From positions 1 to 64,000 of the forward strand of contig JAMCQL010000060.1 in the NCBI GenBank assembly GCA_023381615.1: a stretch of 64,000 nucleotides of DNA, given 5' to 3'. Source of the DNA: Bacteroidota bacterium. GTDB taxonomy: Bacteria; Bacteroidota; Ignavibacteria; Kryptoniales; JAKASW01. The notes under the pieces were generated by a model, which was given only the letters and a program-made list of their open reading frames with translations, ran no database searches and had not been told where the DNA came from. The translations under genes and the position numbers were made by a program. Of the stretch, positions 1 to 8,730 are shown one piece after another. Position 1 is the stretch's first letter. Each line of letters opens with the position of its first letter.

Positions 1-90
1 TCCAGAAATACTGTATTTCCCGCACTCGATCTCCTCTACTACCTTTCGTCTGAATGCCTCGCTGTATCGTATACATCTCGTTCTCTCCAT
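1..90 (-). CDS. IS3-like transposase OrfA N-terminus (partial, runs off window)
   Basis: Reverse complement from ATG at 90 reads MERTRCIRYSEAFRRKVVEEIECGKYSISG, resembling the N-terminal HTH of IS3/IS911-type OrfA; preceded by a GGAG-like RBS. Not in the ORF track because it is truncated by the window edge. Confidence 0.6.
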   Translation of the reverse strand, partial: MERTRCIRYSEAFRRKVVEEIECGKYSISG

Positions 91-371
91 AGGTTATTAA
101 CTCCTTATGTGGATAACTCCTCCACATTCTTTGAAGTGTCAACCTATTTCAGGACAAGACATGAATGGCCGTACGGATTCACCGCGCTTGTCAGTAGTAT
201 GAGCAATAAATTTAAGTACGATTGTTATGCAGACGGGGTATACAAGTTCTCATTTTGGATTAATCTGCCGCTGACGGGATGCCCGGCCTCATCTACATGG
301 CAAATAGATTGGGCTGCCGGCACTGTAACGCGTATCAATTGACACCGTGAGAAAGGAAAGGGCATGCTGTT

Positions 372-689
372 ATGAAAAGAATCTACTGTTTCGCATTTTT
401 CGTTTCTTTACTATGCATAGGTAAGACGGGCTTGATGGCGCAAACGCCAATCTTGCAAACACAAGCGCCGGTTATCAACCAGACTTATGTTTACGACAGC
501 TTATCTACCGCTACCTTTGGTGCGAACGTTACTTTTAACGGCTCGGTAAATCCCAACGGACTGCAGTGTTCAGTCTATTTTGAATACGGACCAACAAAGG
601 ATTATCATAAGGGAAATTGTACAACGACGTTTCGGAACTGGCAATTCATAGTCGGGAGGTCTGAAACAGTCGAGCAATATCAGACCTAA
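372..689 (+). CDS. Short secreted protein, possibly truncated (signal peptide plus VNPNGL..VYFEYG motif)
   Basis: N-terminal hydrophobic signal peptide ending near GLMAQ; FNGSVNPNGLQCSVYFEYGPT resembles Ig/Fn-like surface-protein repeats; ends abruptly at 105 aa. Confidence 0.45.
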   Translation: MKRIYCFAFFVSLLCIGKTGLMAQTPILQTQAPVINQTYVYDSLSTATFGANVTFNGSVNPNGLQCSVYFEYGPTKDYHKGNCTTTFRNWQFIVGRSETVEQYQT

Positions 690-852
690 TGGATTTTCAC
701 TGCGGATAGTAGTATCGTTTTTTATACAGGGTTGGCCATCTCAAACTCAAAAAATTGCATTCGGCCATTGAGAGGTTGATAGAAATTATCAGAAAATAAA
801 TAGCAGCTTCTGATTGCTGCGATGTCAAACAACAAGGGTATTCAACGTTTGC

Positions 853-1890
853 TTACACTTGGGAGAAGCTTGGGGATGACGGTGACAAACTCTCCTGAGC
901 AGACTGGTTCTCCATGAATTCCTGTCCCGAAGAGATCCATTCGGAAAACGCCTTCTTTATTTCGGGGAGTGTTTCAAGCCTGACAAGTTTTGATCTCAAT
1001 GCCGATCCGTTCCTGATGCCGTGGAAATATCCGTGATAATATTTCCTGAACTCCATCAAACCGCGCCGTTCGCCTTTTAATTCGATCTCCATTTCTAAAT
1101 GACGAAGGCACGTATCGATTCGCTCTTGGAAAGTTTGCGCGGGTGGAAGCGTGCCGTGTTGCATTAGAAATTTTATGTCCTTGAAGATCCACGGGTTGCT
1201 GATTGCACCTCTGGCAACCATGACGCCATCGCATTTCGTGTATTCGAACATTTCGATTGCGTCTTCGGCAATCTTAATGTCGCCGTTCCCGATGATCGGC
1301 AATTCCGAGACTTCCTTGACCCGTCTTATCCAATCCCAGTTTGCCTCACCGTCGTGGTGCTGGTCTCTCGTCCGTGCATGGATGGTAAGTGCCGATAGTC
1401 CCGCATCAGCACAGATTTTTGCTACTTCGAAAATGGTTATCGAGTTTGAGTCCCAGCCGAGACGAGTTTTTAGAGTGACAGGAATTGACACGGCATTCTT
1501 CACCGACCGAATGATCGATTCCATTTGCTTTAGGTCTTTCAGAAGTCCAGCACCGGCGCCTCGCGACGCAACTTTTGGCACCCAGCAGCCAGCATTGATG
1601 TCTATGAAATCCGGTCCGGAATCCTCGGCAATTTTCGCCGCCTCTGCCATCACATTCGGATCGCCGCCAAAGATTTGTATCCCGACAGGACGCTCTTTCT
1701 CGTTCGTCAGAAGTTTATTGACACTCTTGCGGGCGGAGCGGATTAGTCCCTCGGAGCTTACGAACTCGGTGTAAACAATGTCGGCGCCAAACTCTTTGCA
1801 GATGAGACGGAAGCCGAGATCGGTCACATCCTCCATCGGAGCGAGCGCAACGGGCTTCTCTAATTCGTATTTACCGAGTTTGATCTTCAC
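853..1890 (-). CDS. dusB: tRNA-dihydrouridine synthase (Dus family)
   Basis: 345 aa with APMEDVTDLGFR, INAGCWVPKV and GNGDI motifs typical of Dus. Confidence 0.9.
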   Translation of the reverse strand: MKIKLGKYELEKPVALAPMEDVTDLGFRLICKEFGADIVYTEFVSSEGLIRSARKSVNKLLTNEKERPVGIQIFGGDPNVMAEAAKIAEDSGPDFIDINAGCWVPKVASRGAGAGLLKDLKQMESIIRSVKNAVSIPVTLKTRLGWDSNSITIFEVAKICADAGLSALTIHARTRDQHHDGEANWDWIRRVKEVSELPIIGNGDIKIAEDAIEMFEYTKCDGVMVARGAISNPWIFKDIKFLMQHGTLPPAQTFQERIDTCLRHLEMEIELKGERRGLMEFRKYYHGYFHGIRNGSALRSKLVRLETLPEIKKAFSEWISSGQEFMENQSAQESLSPSSPSFSQV

Positions 1891-1957
1891 GCCTCAATTT
1901 GGTTTGAAAAATTCACTCTTACAAGTATTCTATCTGGACAACGAGTCCGGAAAAGCA

Positions 1958-2058
1958 ATAGCACACAGATTACACTGATGACACGAATTCGCACGGATTA
2001 TTTTATGTGTTTTGTCTTGGTCCGTATAGATCCGCGTTATCTGTGTCATCCGCGGTCT
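1958..2058. repeat. Degenerate palindromic intergenic repeat (CACAGATTACAC/ATCTGTGTCATCCGCGG type)
   Basis: ACACAGATTACACTGATGACACGAATTCGCACGGATT on the left arm and TAGATCCGCGTTATCTGTGTCATCCGCGG as the degenerate inverted right arm. Confidence 0.5.
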
Positions 2059-2067
2059 ATTCTAACG

Positions 2068-2949
2068 TTATGGCACAATCTTGTTCAGCGGGTACTCAAT
2101 GATTCCTTCCGCGCCGTTTCGTTTGAGCTCCGGTACAAGAATCCGGACAATCCGTTCTTCAATTATCGTTTCGATTGCGACCCACTCGTCATCGGAAAGG
2201 GGAGAGACTGTTGGTTTCCTCAGCGCCGGAATTATTCCGATTATTTTCGGGAGATCGGCTTTTTTAATGTTCATCTTCAAACCAACTTTTCCCTCGGCGG
2301 TGATTGCCGCTTTGAGCAGCAGCGCGATCGTGTCGATCTTTTCTCTTTTCCACCTGTCCTGGTAGGCGTCTTTATTTGCAATGAGTCGCGTCGAAGATTC
2401 AAGAACCGTGTCGATTATTCTGAGATGATTCGCACGTATGGAATTGCCCGTCTCGGTTACTTCAACAATCGCATCAGCAAGCTCCGGAACTTTGACTTCT
2501 GTTGCGCCCCACGAAAATTCTACAGAAGCTCTGACGTTATGTTTTTCTAGATATTTCCTTGTGATATTTATGACTTCGGTAGAAATTCTTTTTCCGTTTA
2601 AGTCAAAGACGGTTTTGAAAGGGGAGTCTTCCTGAACGGCGAGCACCCATTTCACAGGGCGCATACTCTGTTTCGCGTACACAAGCTCGGCAACTTCAAC
2701 GACGTCGCTGCTTGTTTCTATGATCCAATCCTTGCCGGTTAATCCCGCATCGAAAGTCCCAAGCTCGACATATCGCGCCATCTCTTGCGCGCGGACGAGC
2801 ATCAATTTTATTTCTTCATCATCGACGTTCGGGAAGTAACTTCTCGATGACACCGAGATATTGTATCCGGCTTTTTGGAACAATGAAAATGTTGATTCCT
2901 GCAAACTTCCTTTTGGCAAACCGAGTTTGAGGACTTTATCGTTAGGCAT
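2068..2949 (-). CDS. hisG: ATP phosphoribosyltransferase, long form
   Basis: [34 protein letters not shown]; 293 aa consistent with long-form HisG including a C-terminal regulatory domain. Confidence 0.93.
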   Translation of the reverse strand: MPNDKVLKLGLPKGSLQESTFSLFQKAGYNISVSSRSYFPNVDDEEIKLMLVRAQEMARYVELGTFDAGLTGKDWIIETSSDVVEVAELVYAKQSMRPVKWVLAVQEDSPFKTVFDLNGKRISTEVINITRKYLEKHNVRASVEFSWGATEVKVPELADAIVEVTETGNSIRANHLRIIDTVLESSTRLIANKDAYQDRWKREKIDTIALLLKAAITAEGKVGLKMNIKKADLPKIIGIIPALRKPTVSPLSDDEWVAIETIIEERIVRILVPELKRNGAEGIIEYPLNKIVP

Positions 2950-3000
2950 TTTGTGCTGCTCCTCTTTGAAAACTTTTATTTATTCGGGAAATGGCGAGCG

Positions 3001-3915
3001 CTACTTTCTTTTAATGAACTCTACGCTGTCGGGCTGAATGGAAATGACCTGTAAGGTCGGCGGGGCCGCGACGTCAGGTTGGAAATGTGTGGCAGTGGAA
3101 TGGATGAGATTATTGTAGTTTACGGTTACGCTCAAAGAATCTGCGGTCATCTCAGACACCGTCTTGATTCCGCCTCTGACTGTTACATCGACCGTCGGCG
3201 GAAGAAGTAATATCTGAACTGAATCGGTGTTGTTCAGAATTCTGACGGGGATATTCCTGTAAGTGTTCTCGGTGATTTGCTGAACGTTTATCGCGGCGTT
3301 TACGCGTCGAATATCAAGTTTTATTATTCCATCGAGCGTGTCAGCAAGCGGGATCGCCGCGTTTATTTCATTGTTGACGTCCTTAAATTTCCTAGACTTT
3401 GTATACCAAACGTTGATGCTGCTGACAAGTCTTCTCGCGCCGGAAATTGTGACCGAATCCGGCGAAATCTCAGGCGAACCTACGAGCGTAAAATTCTTGC
3501 GCGGCTCTACTTCAATTCTTGGCACAATTGGCACCCGCTTAGTGATGATCGTGTCTACTGTTATCACAACTGTGTCGGGAGTGAAGCTCAGCACCTCCGC
3601 AGATGAACCGAGGTCGAGCGAATAACCGAGGTCACGGCTCGTCAGAATAATTCTTCTCCTCTCGAAATTTGACGCATCCAAATCGATGCTTGATGATGTT
3701 GAGAAATAAGCGGTAGCAAGCTGCCAGCCGGTTCCTCGGGCACGAACGAGTATGGTACGCGGGATCGGACTTGCGAGTGCGAGACCGTTGGGAAGGTCGT
3801 TGACTCTGAAAGGAACACGAATCGTTACAGAATATTCATTGTTCATAGATACGGACAGCCAAACGAGGATTGAAAGTATCAGAGAGGCGATTATTACGTG
3901 AGTTTTCTTTTCCAT
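3001..3915 (-). CDS. YbbR-like (CdaR-type) domain protein
   Basis: N-terminal TM helix followed by repeated YbbR-like segments (PVRILNNTDSVQILLLPPTVDVTVRGG). Confidence 0.7.
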   Translation of the reverse strand: MEKKTHVIIASLILSILVWLSVSMNNEYSVTIRVPFRVNDLPNGLALASPIPRTILVRARGTGWQLATAYFSTSSSIDLDASNFERRRIILTSRDLGYSLDLGSSAEVLSFTPDTVVITVDTIITKRVPIVPRIEVEPRKNFTLVGSPEISPDSVTISGARRLVSSINVWYTKSRKFKDVNNEINAAIPLADTLDGIIKLDIRRVNAAINVQQITENTYRNIPVRILNNTDSVQILLLPPTVDVTVRGGIKTVSEMTADSLSVTVNYNNLIHSTATHFQPDVAAPPTLQVISIQPDSVEFIKRK

Positions 3916-4215
3916 TCCCGATCAAAAAGTGACTTGACTTTCCGGATTTTATTTGGAGGCGGTGCTTGCCGCAAAAAATTATTGAAAATATTTGGATTCA
4001 ACATTCAAACGCGTCCGTAGAAGACCAGCTTCACCTGAGATTGGTCTCTCGCTTTTGTTCTTTCACATGAAAATTTAAACCCGCAGTCGTTAATTTCCAA
4101 AGGAGTGAAGTTAGTCGAGACCACGTGACAATTTAGTTGAGTTGCAGCAAGAAAAATCCCCATTTTTCAAGAAAATAATTGCTATTTGTCCAACCGATTG
4201 GTAACTTTTCGACGA

Positions 4216-4833
4216 ATGAAACTCGCGGTATTTGTGTCTGGCAAGGGCACAAACCTTCTTAACATTATCAAAAAACACGAAGAGGGATTTCTTAAGTCGG
4301 AAGTCGGATTGGTGATTTCCAATCATGATTGTGAAGCAATTGAGAGTTCGACACGTGCCGGCATTCAGACCAAGGTTGCAGATCCAAAAAGCTTTGCGAG
4401 CGAAGTCGAATTTGGAAATTCAATTCTAGATGCTCTAAAAAAGAGTGAAGTCGATTTTGTAGTGCTTGCAGGTTTTCTCAAGAAGGTCCCAGAAGTCGTC
4501 GTCAAGAATTTTGAAAATAGAGTTATCAACATACATCCGGCGCTCCTTCCTTCTTTCGGGGGAAAAGGAATGTACGGAATGAAAGTTCATCAGGCAGTCA
4601 TAGACGCCGGATGCAAGGTCAGCGGCGCGACAGTTCATATTGTTGATGCCGAATATGACCACGGTCCGATTGTGCTTCAGAGATGTGTGCCGGTGAGCGG
4701 CGATGACACGCCGGAAAGTCTTGCCTCCAAAATCCATCAACTTGAATACGAACTTTTGCCTGAAGCGATAAAACTATTTGAGGAGAATCGAGTGAAGGTG
4801 GAAGGAAGAAAGGCGCGGTTTTTTCTTTCGTGA
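4216..4833 (+). CDS. purN: Phosphoribosylglycinamide formyltransferase
   Basis: MKLAVFVSGKGTNLLNII..., VINIHPALLPSFGGKGMYG, GATVHIVDAEYDHGPI. ORF track start is 4186; 4216 is the likelier start by homology. Confidence 0.92.
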   Translation: MKLAVFVSGKGTNLLNIIKKHEEGFLKSEVGLVISNHDCEAIESSTRAGIQTKVADPKSFASEVEFGNSILDALKKSEVDFVVLAGFLKKVPEVVVKNFENRVINIHPALLPSFGGKGMYGMKVHQAVIDAGCKVSGATVHIVDAEYDHGPIVLQRCVPVSGDDTPESLASKIHQLEYELLPEAIKLFEENRVKVEGRKARFFLS

Positions 4834-6356
4834 AAGTAAAACGTGTACTGATTAGTGTTACAGATAAAACGGGGCTTGTTGAATTTGCGAACGTCCTGGC
4901 GAAAAAAGGCGCGGAGATTTTTAGTACCGGTGGAACCCTGAAAGTTCTTCAAGGTGCCAGCATAAACGCGAAGAGCATCAGCGACGTTACAAATTTCCCT
5001 GAAATTCTCGACGGAAGAGTGAAGACGCTTCACCCTGCGGTCTTTGCCGGAATACTTGCAAAACGCGATATGAAGAGCCATCTCGACCAACTCGACAAAC
5101 TCAAACTCTCTCTCTTCGACATGGTTGTCGTGAATCTCTATCGGTTCGAGGAAACAGTTGCTTCAGGTGCAGGTCTTGAGACGATCGTCGAGAATATTGA
5201 CATCGGTGGACCATCGCTCATAAGGGCGGCAGCGAAAAATTATGAAGGCTGCGCCGTTGTTGTAGAGCCGTCTCAGTACAATGAAGTTGCGGCTGAGATC
5301 AATAACAAAGGAGAAGTCAGCCTCGACTTGATGAAGAGACTTGCTGCCAAAGCTTTTGAGAAAGTGGCAGAGTACGATGTAGCAATCGCCGGATTTTATA
5401 TGGAGAAATTCGGCGATGGTCGTTCGCTCGGCGATTCGATCTTCGTCGCCGAACACAAAGATATGGATCTGCGTTACGGCGAGAATCCCCATCAATCAGC
5501 AGGTTATTACGGAAGCTTCGAAAAATATTTCGAGAAGCTTCACGGCAAAGAATTGTCATACAACAACCTTGTGGACATTGACGCGGCTCAAAGGCTTGTC
5601 CATGAATTTGACGAACCGACTGCCGTGATCATAAAGCACACAAATCCGTGCGGCGTTGCGGCAGCTCAAGATGTTTTCAAAGCTTACACGAAGGCTTTGA
5701 GAACCGATTCTAAAAGCGCGTTTGGCGGGATAGTCGCTTTCAATAGAAAAGTTGATGGGATGCTTGCCGAACAACTGAACCAGATTTTTTTAGAAGTTGT
5801 TATTGCGCCGGAATTTTCCCACGAAGCCCTTGAATTGCTGAAGAAGAAAAAAGACAGAAGGTTGATGCTCAGCAAGAGCAAGCTGCCTGACGATATTCAA
5901 ATGCGTTCCTCCTGCGGCGGAGTACTCGCACAGACGGCGGATAATATCGTTCTGAATGACAACGATTTGAGAGTCGTTACGAGCCGTAAGCCTTCCGAGT
6001 CAGAGTTGCGGGATTTGAAATTTGCTTACATAGTTTGCAAGCACGTTAAGTCAAACGCTATTGTCTTTGTCAAAGACGGCATGACGCTCGGTTCAGGCGC
6101 CGGACAGATGTCGAGAATTGACTCCGTTAAAATTGCCCGTATGAAAGCGGATGAGGCCGGTCTCGATTTGAAAGGAAGTGTTGTCGCCTCGGACGCTTTC
6201 TTCCCGTTTGCAGATAATGTGGAAGAAATAGCGAAAGCGGGCGCGGCGGCGATAATTCAGCCCGGCGGTTCGGTAAGGGATTCTGAATCGATCGAAGCCG
6301 CGGACAAGCTCAACATTGCAATGGTTTTCACAGGTATAAGACATTTTAAACATTAA
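4830..6356 (+). CDS. purH: Bifunctional AICAR formyltransferase/IMP cyclohydrolase
   Basis: VLISVTDKTGLVEFA, FSTGGTLKVL, IKHTNPCGVA, GAGQMSRIDS; GTG start overlaps the end of purN. Confidence 0.96.
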   Translation: MKVKRVLISVTDKTGLVEFANVLAKKGAEIFSTGGTLKVLQGASINAKSISDVTNFPEILDGRVKTLHPAVFAGILAKRDMKSHLDQLDKLKLSLFDMVVVNLYRFEETVASGAGLETIVENIDIGGPSLIRAAAKNYEGCAVVVEPSQYNEVAAEINNKGEVSLDLMKRLAAKAFEKVAEYDVAIAGFYMEKFGDGRSLGDSIFVAEHKDMDLRYGENPHQSAGYYGSFEKYFEKLHGKELSYNNLVDIDAAQRLVHEFDEPTAVIIKHTNPCGVAAAQDVFKAYTKALRTDSKSAFGGIVAFNRKVDGMLAEQLNQIFLEVVIAPEFSHEALELLKKKKDRRLMLSKSKLPDDIQMRSSCGGVLAQTADNIVLNDNDLRVVTSRKPSESELRDLKFAYIVCKHVKSNAIVFVKDGMTLGSGAGQMSRIDSVKIARMKADEAGLDLKGSVVASDAFFPFADNVEEIAKAGAAAIIQPGGSVRDSESIEAADKLNIAMVFTGIRHFKH

Positions 6357-6368
6357 AAGAGTAGAGTA

Positions 6369-7394
6369 ATGGGATTCTTCGGAATTTTATCGAACGATCT
6401 GGCAATCGATCTCGGGACAGCAAACACTCTGATCTGGATGCGATCCAAAGGTGTGGTTCTGAGAGAGCCTTCTATCGTAGCATTTGATAAAAACACAAAA
6501 CGCATTGTCGCAATCGGACATGAAGCACGAGAAATGCTCGGGAGAACTCACAGGGATATTCAAGTTATCCGCCCGATGCGCGACGGTGTTATTGCGGATT
6601 TTGAAATTGCCGAGGGGATGCTTCGTGCTTTCATAAAAAAAGTTCATGCAGGGATGCTTCCAAGCAGGAGAATTGTAATAAGCGTTCCAAGTGGAATCAC
6701 AGAAGTTGAGAAGCGCGCGGTGCGTGATGCGTCGGAACATGCCGGCGCAAAGGAAGTGCACTTGATCGCAGAACCGATGGCGGCAGCAATCGGAATTGGA
6801 CTCGACGTCGACGCGCCTGTGGGAAACATGGTTATCGATGTTGGCGGCGGTACGACAGAAATTGCAGTGATCGCACTTTCCGGGATTGTAAATGAAGAAT
6901 CAATTCGCATCGCCGGCGACGAGATGAACAACGCGATCATACAATTCTTCAAAAAGAACCACAACATTTTGATCGGCGAGCGGACTGCGGAAGCGATAAA
7001 GTGCGAGGTCGGCTCGGCAATGCCGTTGAAGGAAGAGATAACAATCGCAGTCAAAGGCCGCGATCTCGTGGCAGGAATTCCGAAGACGACGGAAGTTAGT
7101 TCGGCTGAAATCCGCGAGGCGCTGAACGAGCCAGTGGGTGCGATAGTTGACGCGGTGAAAATTTCACTCGAACGGACTCCTCCGGAACTTTCCGCGGATA
7201 TTCTCGATCGCGGAATAATGTTGTCCGGCGGCGGAGCTCTTCTCAAAGGGCTGGATGAGCGAATAAGAATGGAAACAAACCTCTCTGTGCATGTGGCGGA
7301 AGACCCTCTTACTGCGGTTGTGCGCGGTGTCGGTAAAGTACTCGACAAAATGAACGAATATTCTAAGGTGCTGATCAAGAGCAGGCGATACTGA
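6369..7394 (+). CDS. mreB: Rod shape-determining protein MreB
   Basis: DLAIDLGTANTLIW, VIDVGGGTTEIAVI, LSGGGALLKGLD. Confidence 0.97.
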   Translation: MGFFGILSNDLAIDLGTANTLIWMRSKGVVLREPSIVAFDKNTKRIVAIGHEAREMLGRTHRDIQVIRPMRDGVIADFEIAEGMLRAFIKKVHAGMLPSRRIVISVPSGITEVEKRAVRDASEHAGAKEVHLIAEPMAAAIGIGLDVDAPVGNMVIDVGGGTTEIAVIALSGIVNEESIRIAGDEMNNAIIQFFKKNHNILIGERTAEAIKCEVGSAMPLKEEITIAVKGRDLVAGIPKTTEVSSAEIREALNEPVGAIVDAVKISLERTPPELSADILDRGIMLSGGGALLKGLDERIRMETNLSVHVAEDPLTAVVRGVGKVLDKMNEYSKVLIKSRRY

Positions 7395-7405
7395 CAGGAA
7401 TCCGA

Positions 7406-8245
7406 ATGTTTAAATGGATTTCTGAATTTTTTAGTCTGGCGAAAAACTATATCGTTTTCGCGCTGCTTCTCTCGTTGTCTCTCTTCATGATCTCGACCAA
7501 CAACAACGTTCACACTCGCGGTTTGCAGGTTATCGGTTTAGTTACCACTTCTTATCTTGAAGCAGGCGTGAACGACGTTCTGAGTTATTTCTCTTTGGCT
7601 TCAAAGAACAAAGAGCTTCAGGAAGAAAATGCGCATCTCATAGACATGACTGCGAGAATTCGCCGCGCTCTAATCGAGAACCAACAGCTTAGATCGATGC
7701 TCGCGCTGAAAAGCCAAAGCACAACGGTGCTTATCCCTGCGAACGTTATCGGTCGCACATCCGAGGGGGGGAAGTATTTCGTCACGCTCGATGCGGGCTC
7801 GAATGATGGTGTGCACATCAGTGACCCTGTAATTACCGGAAGCGGCTTGGTCGGAATTGTAATCGCTGTGAGCAGCGACTTTTCACTGGTTAGAACTCTG
7901 TTAGACAGCGACAGCAGGATCGCCGCGCGATTAGTCAATGCGTCTGCGGACGGACTGATTGTTGCGGGCGGATTCGGTGAACTCGCTATGAAAAATGTCT
8001 CACGAAGATACTCGGTCAAGACTGGGGACATCGTTGAAACGTCTACATTGAGCAGCCTCGTCCCGCCGGGAATAGTAATCGGCGTGGTTTCTAAAGCGAC
8101 AGAAGAGACAGGTGATATTTTTAAACACATTGAAGTCCAACCCGCGGTTGATTTCACTTCTATCTCCGCGGCGTTCGTCATGCAATACAGCCGTCCGGCT
8201 GAAGCTGTCAAGCTCGAAACAAAGAACCTTCCGAAGCACAAATGA
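7406..8245 (+). CDS. mreC: Rod shape-determining protein MreC
   Basis: N-terminal TM, coiled coil, VTLDAGSNDGVHISDPVITGSGLVG core; position after mreB. Confidence 0.93.
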   Translation: MFKWISEFFSLAKNYIVFALLLSLSLFMISTNNNVHTRGLQVIGLVTTSYLEAGVNDVLSYFSLASKNKELQEENAHLIDMTARIRRALIENQQLRSMLALKSQSTTVLIPANVIGRTSEGGKYFVTLDAGSNDGVHISDPVITGSGLVGIVIAVSSDFSLVRTLLDSDSRIAARLVNASADGLIVAGGFGELAMKNVSRRYSVKTGDIVETSTLSSLVPPGIVIGVVSKATEETGDIFKHIEVQPAVDFTSISAAFVMQYSRPAEAVKLETKNLPKHK

Positions 8246-8730
8246 CAAAGCGGCTGATCGGTTACGTCGTCCTTGGCGTCGCTGCTATTTTGGTCCAAAA
8301 ATTCTTGGACGACTTCGCTTCGATAAATTTGGTTTCGCCTCAGGTCGTAATTCTGTTCGTAATTTTCCTTGCGCTTCGCGAAGGGCAGCTCTTTGGAATG
8401 GGCGGAGGGTTTGTCGTCGGTTTATTGCACGATTTGCTGACGACACATTTTCTCGGTTACACCTCTTTCGTGGGAGTGATAGCGGGATTTATTGCCGGAT
8501 TCTTCTACAAGGAAAGCGACGCAGAACTGGCGGGAAAAACATTTAATTTTGCCTGGATCTCCGCGATTACACTCTTCTTCTCTGAACTTCTTGCACTACC
8601 AATAATCGCCGCCGGCGAATTGAATTATTTCTACGTTTTCTTGAAATTCACTCTTGGAACGACTGTCTATACTTCGGTATTTGCTATGATAATTGTTTTC
8701 GTAAACGGGAAGAAAAGCCGCTATGTTTGA
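8242..8730 (+). CDS. mreD: Rod shape-determining protein MreD
   Basis: Small multi-TM protein in the canonical mreBCD position. Confidence 0.85.
   Translation: MTKRLIGYVVLGVAAILVQKFLDDFASINLVSPQVVILFVIFLALREGQLFGMGGGFVVGLLHDLLTTHFLGYTSFVGVIAGFIAGFFYKESDAELAGKTFNFAWISAITLFFSELLALPIIAAGELNYFYVFLKFTLGTTVYTSVFAMIIVFVNGKKSRYV

Noticed and set aside
1978-2550. 190-aa + ORF opposite hisG
   Set aside because: Opposite a clear hisG and begins inside the intergenic repeat; no recognisable domain.
3960-4180. tRNA gene in the ybbR-purN gap
   Set aside because: A GAGA-TTGG-TCTC hairpin is present, but no cloverleaf arms or GTTCGA-type T-loop could be assembled.
6644-7513. 289-aa antisense ORF opposite mreB/mreC
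   Set aside because: mreB on the other strand is unequivocal; the ORF has low-complexity Ser/Ile/Pro composition typical of antisense frames.
7618-8298. 226-aa antisense ORF opposite mreC
   Set aside because: Same reason: opposite a well-supported gene, no domain signal.
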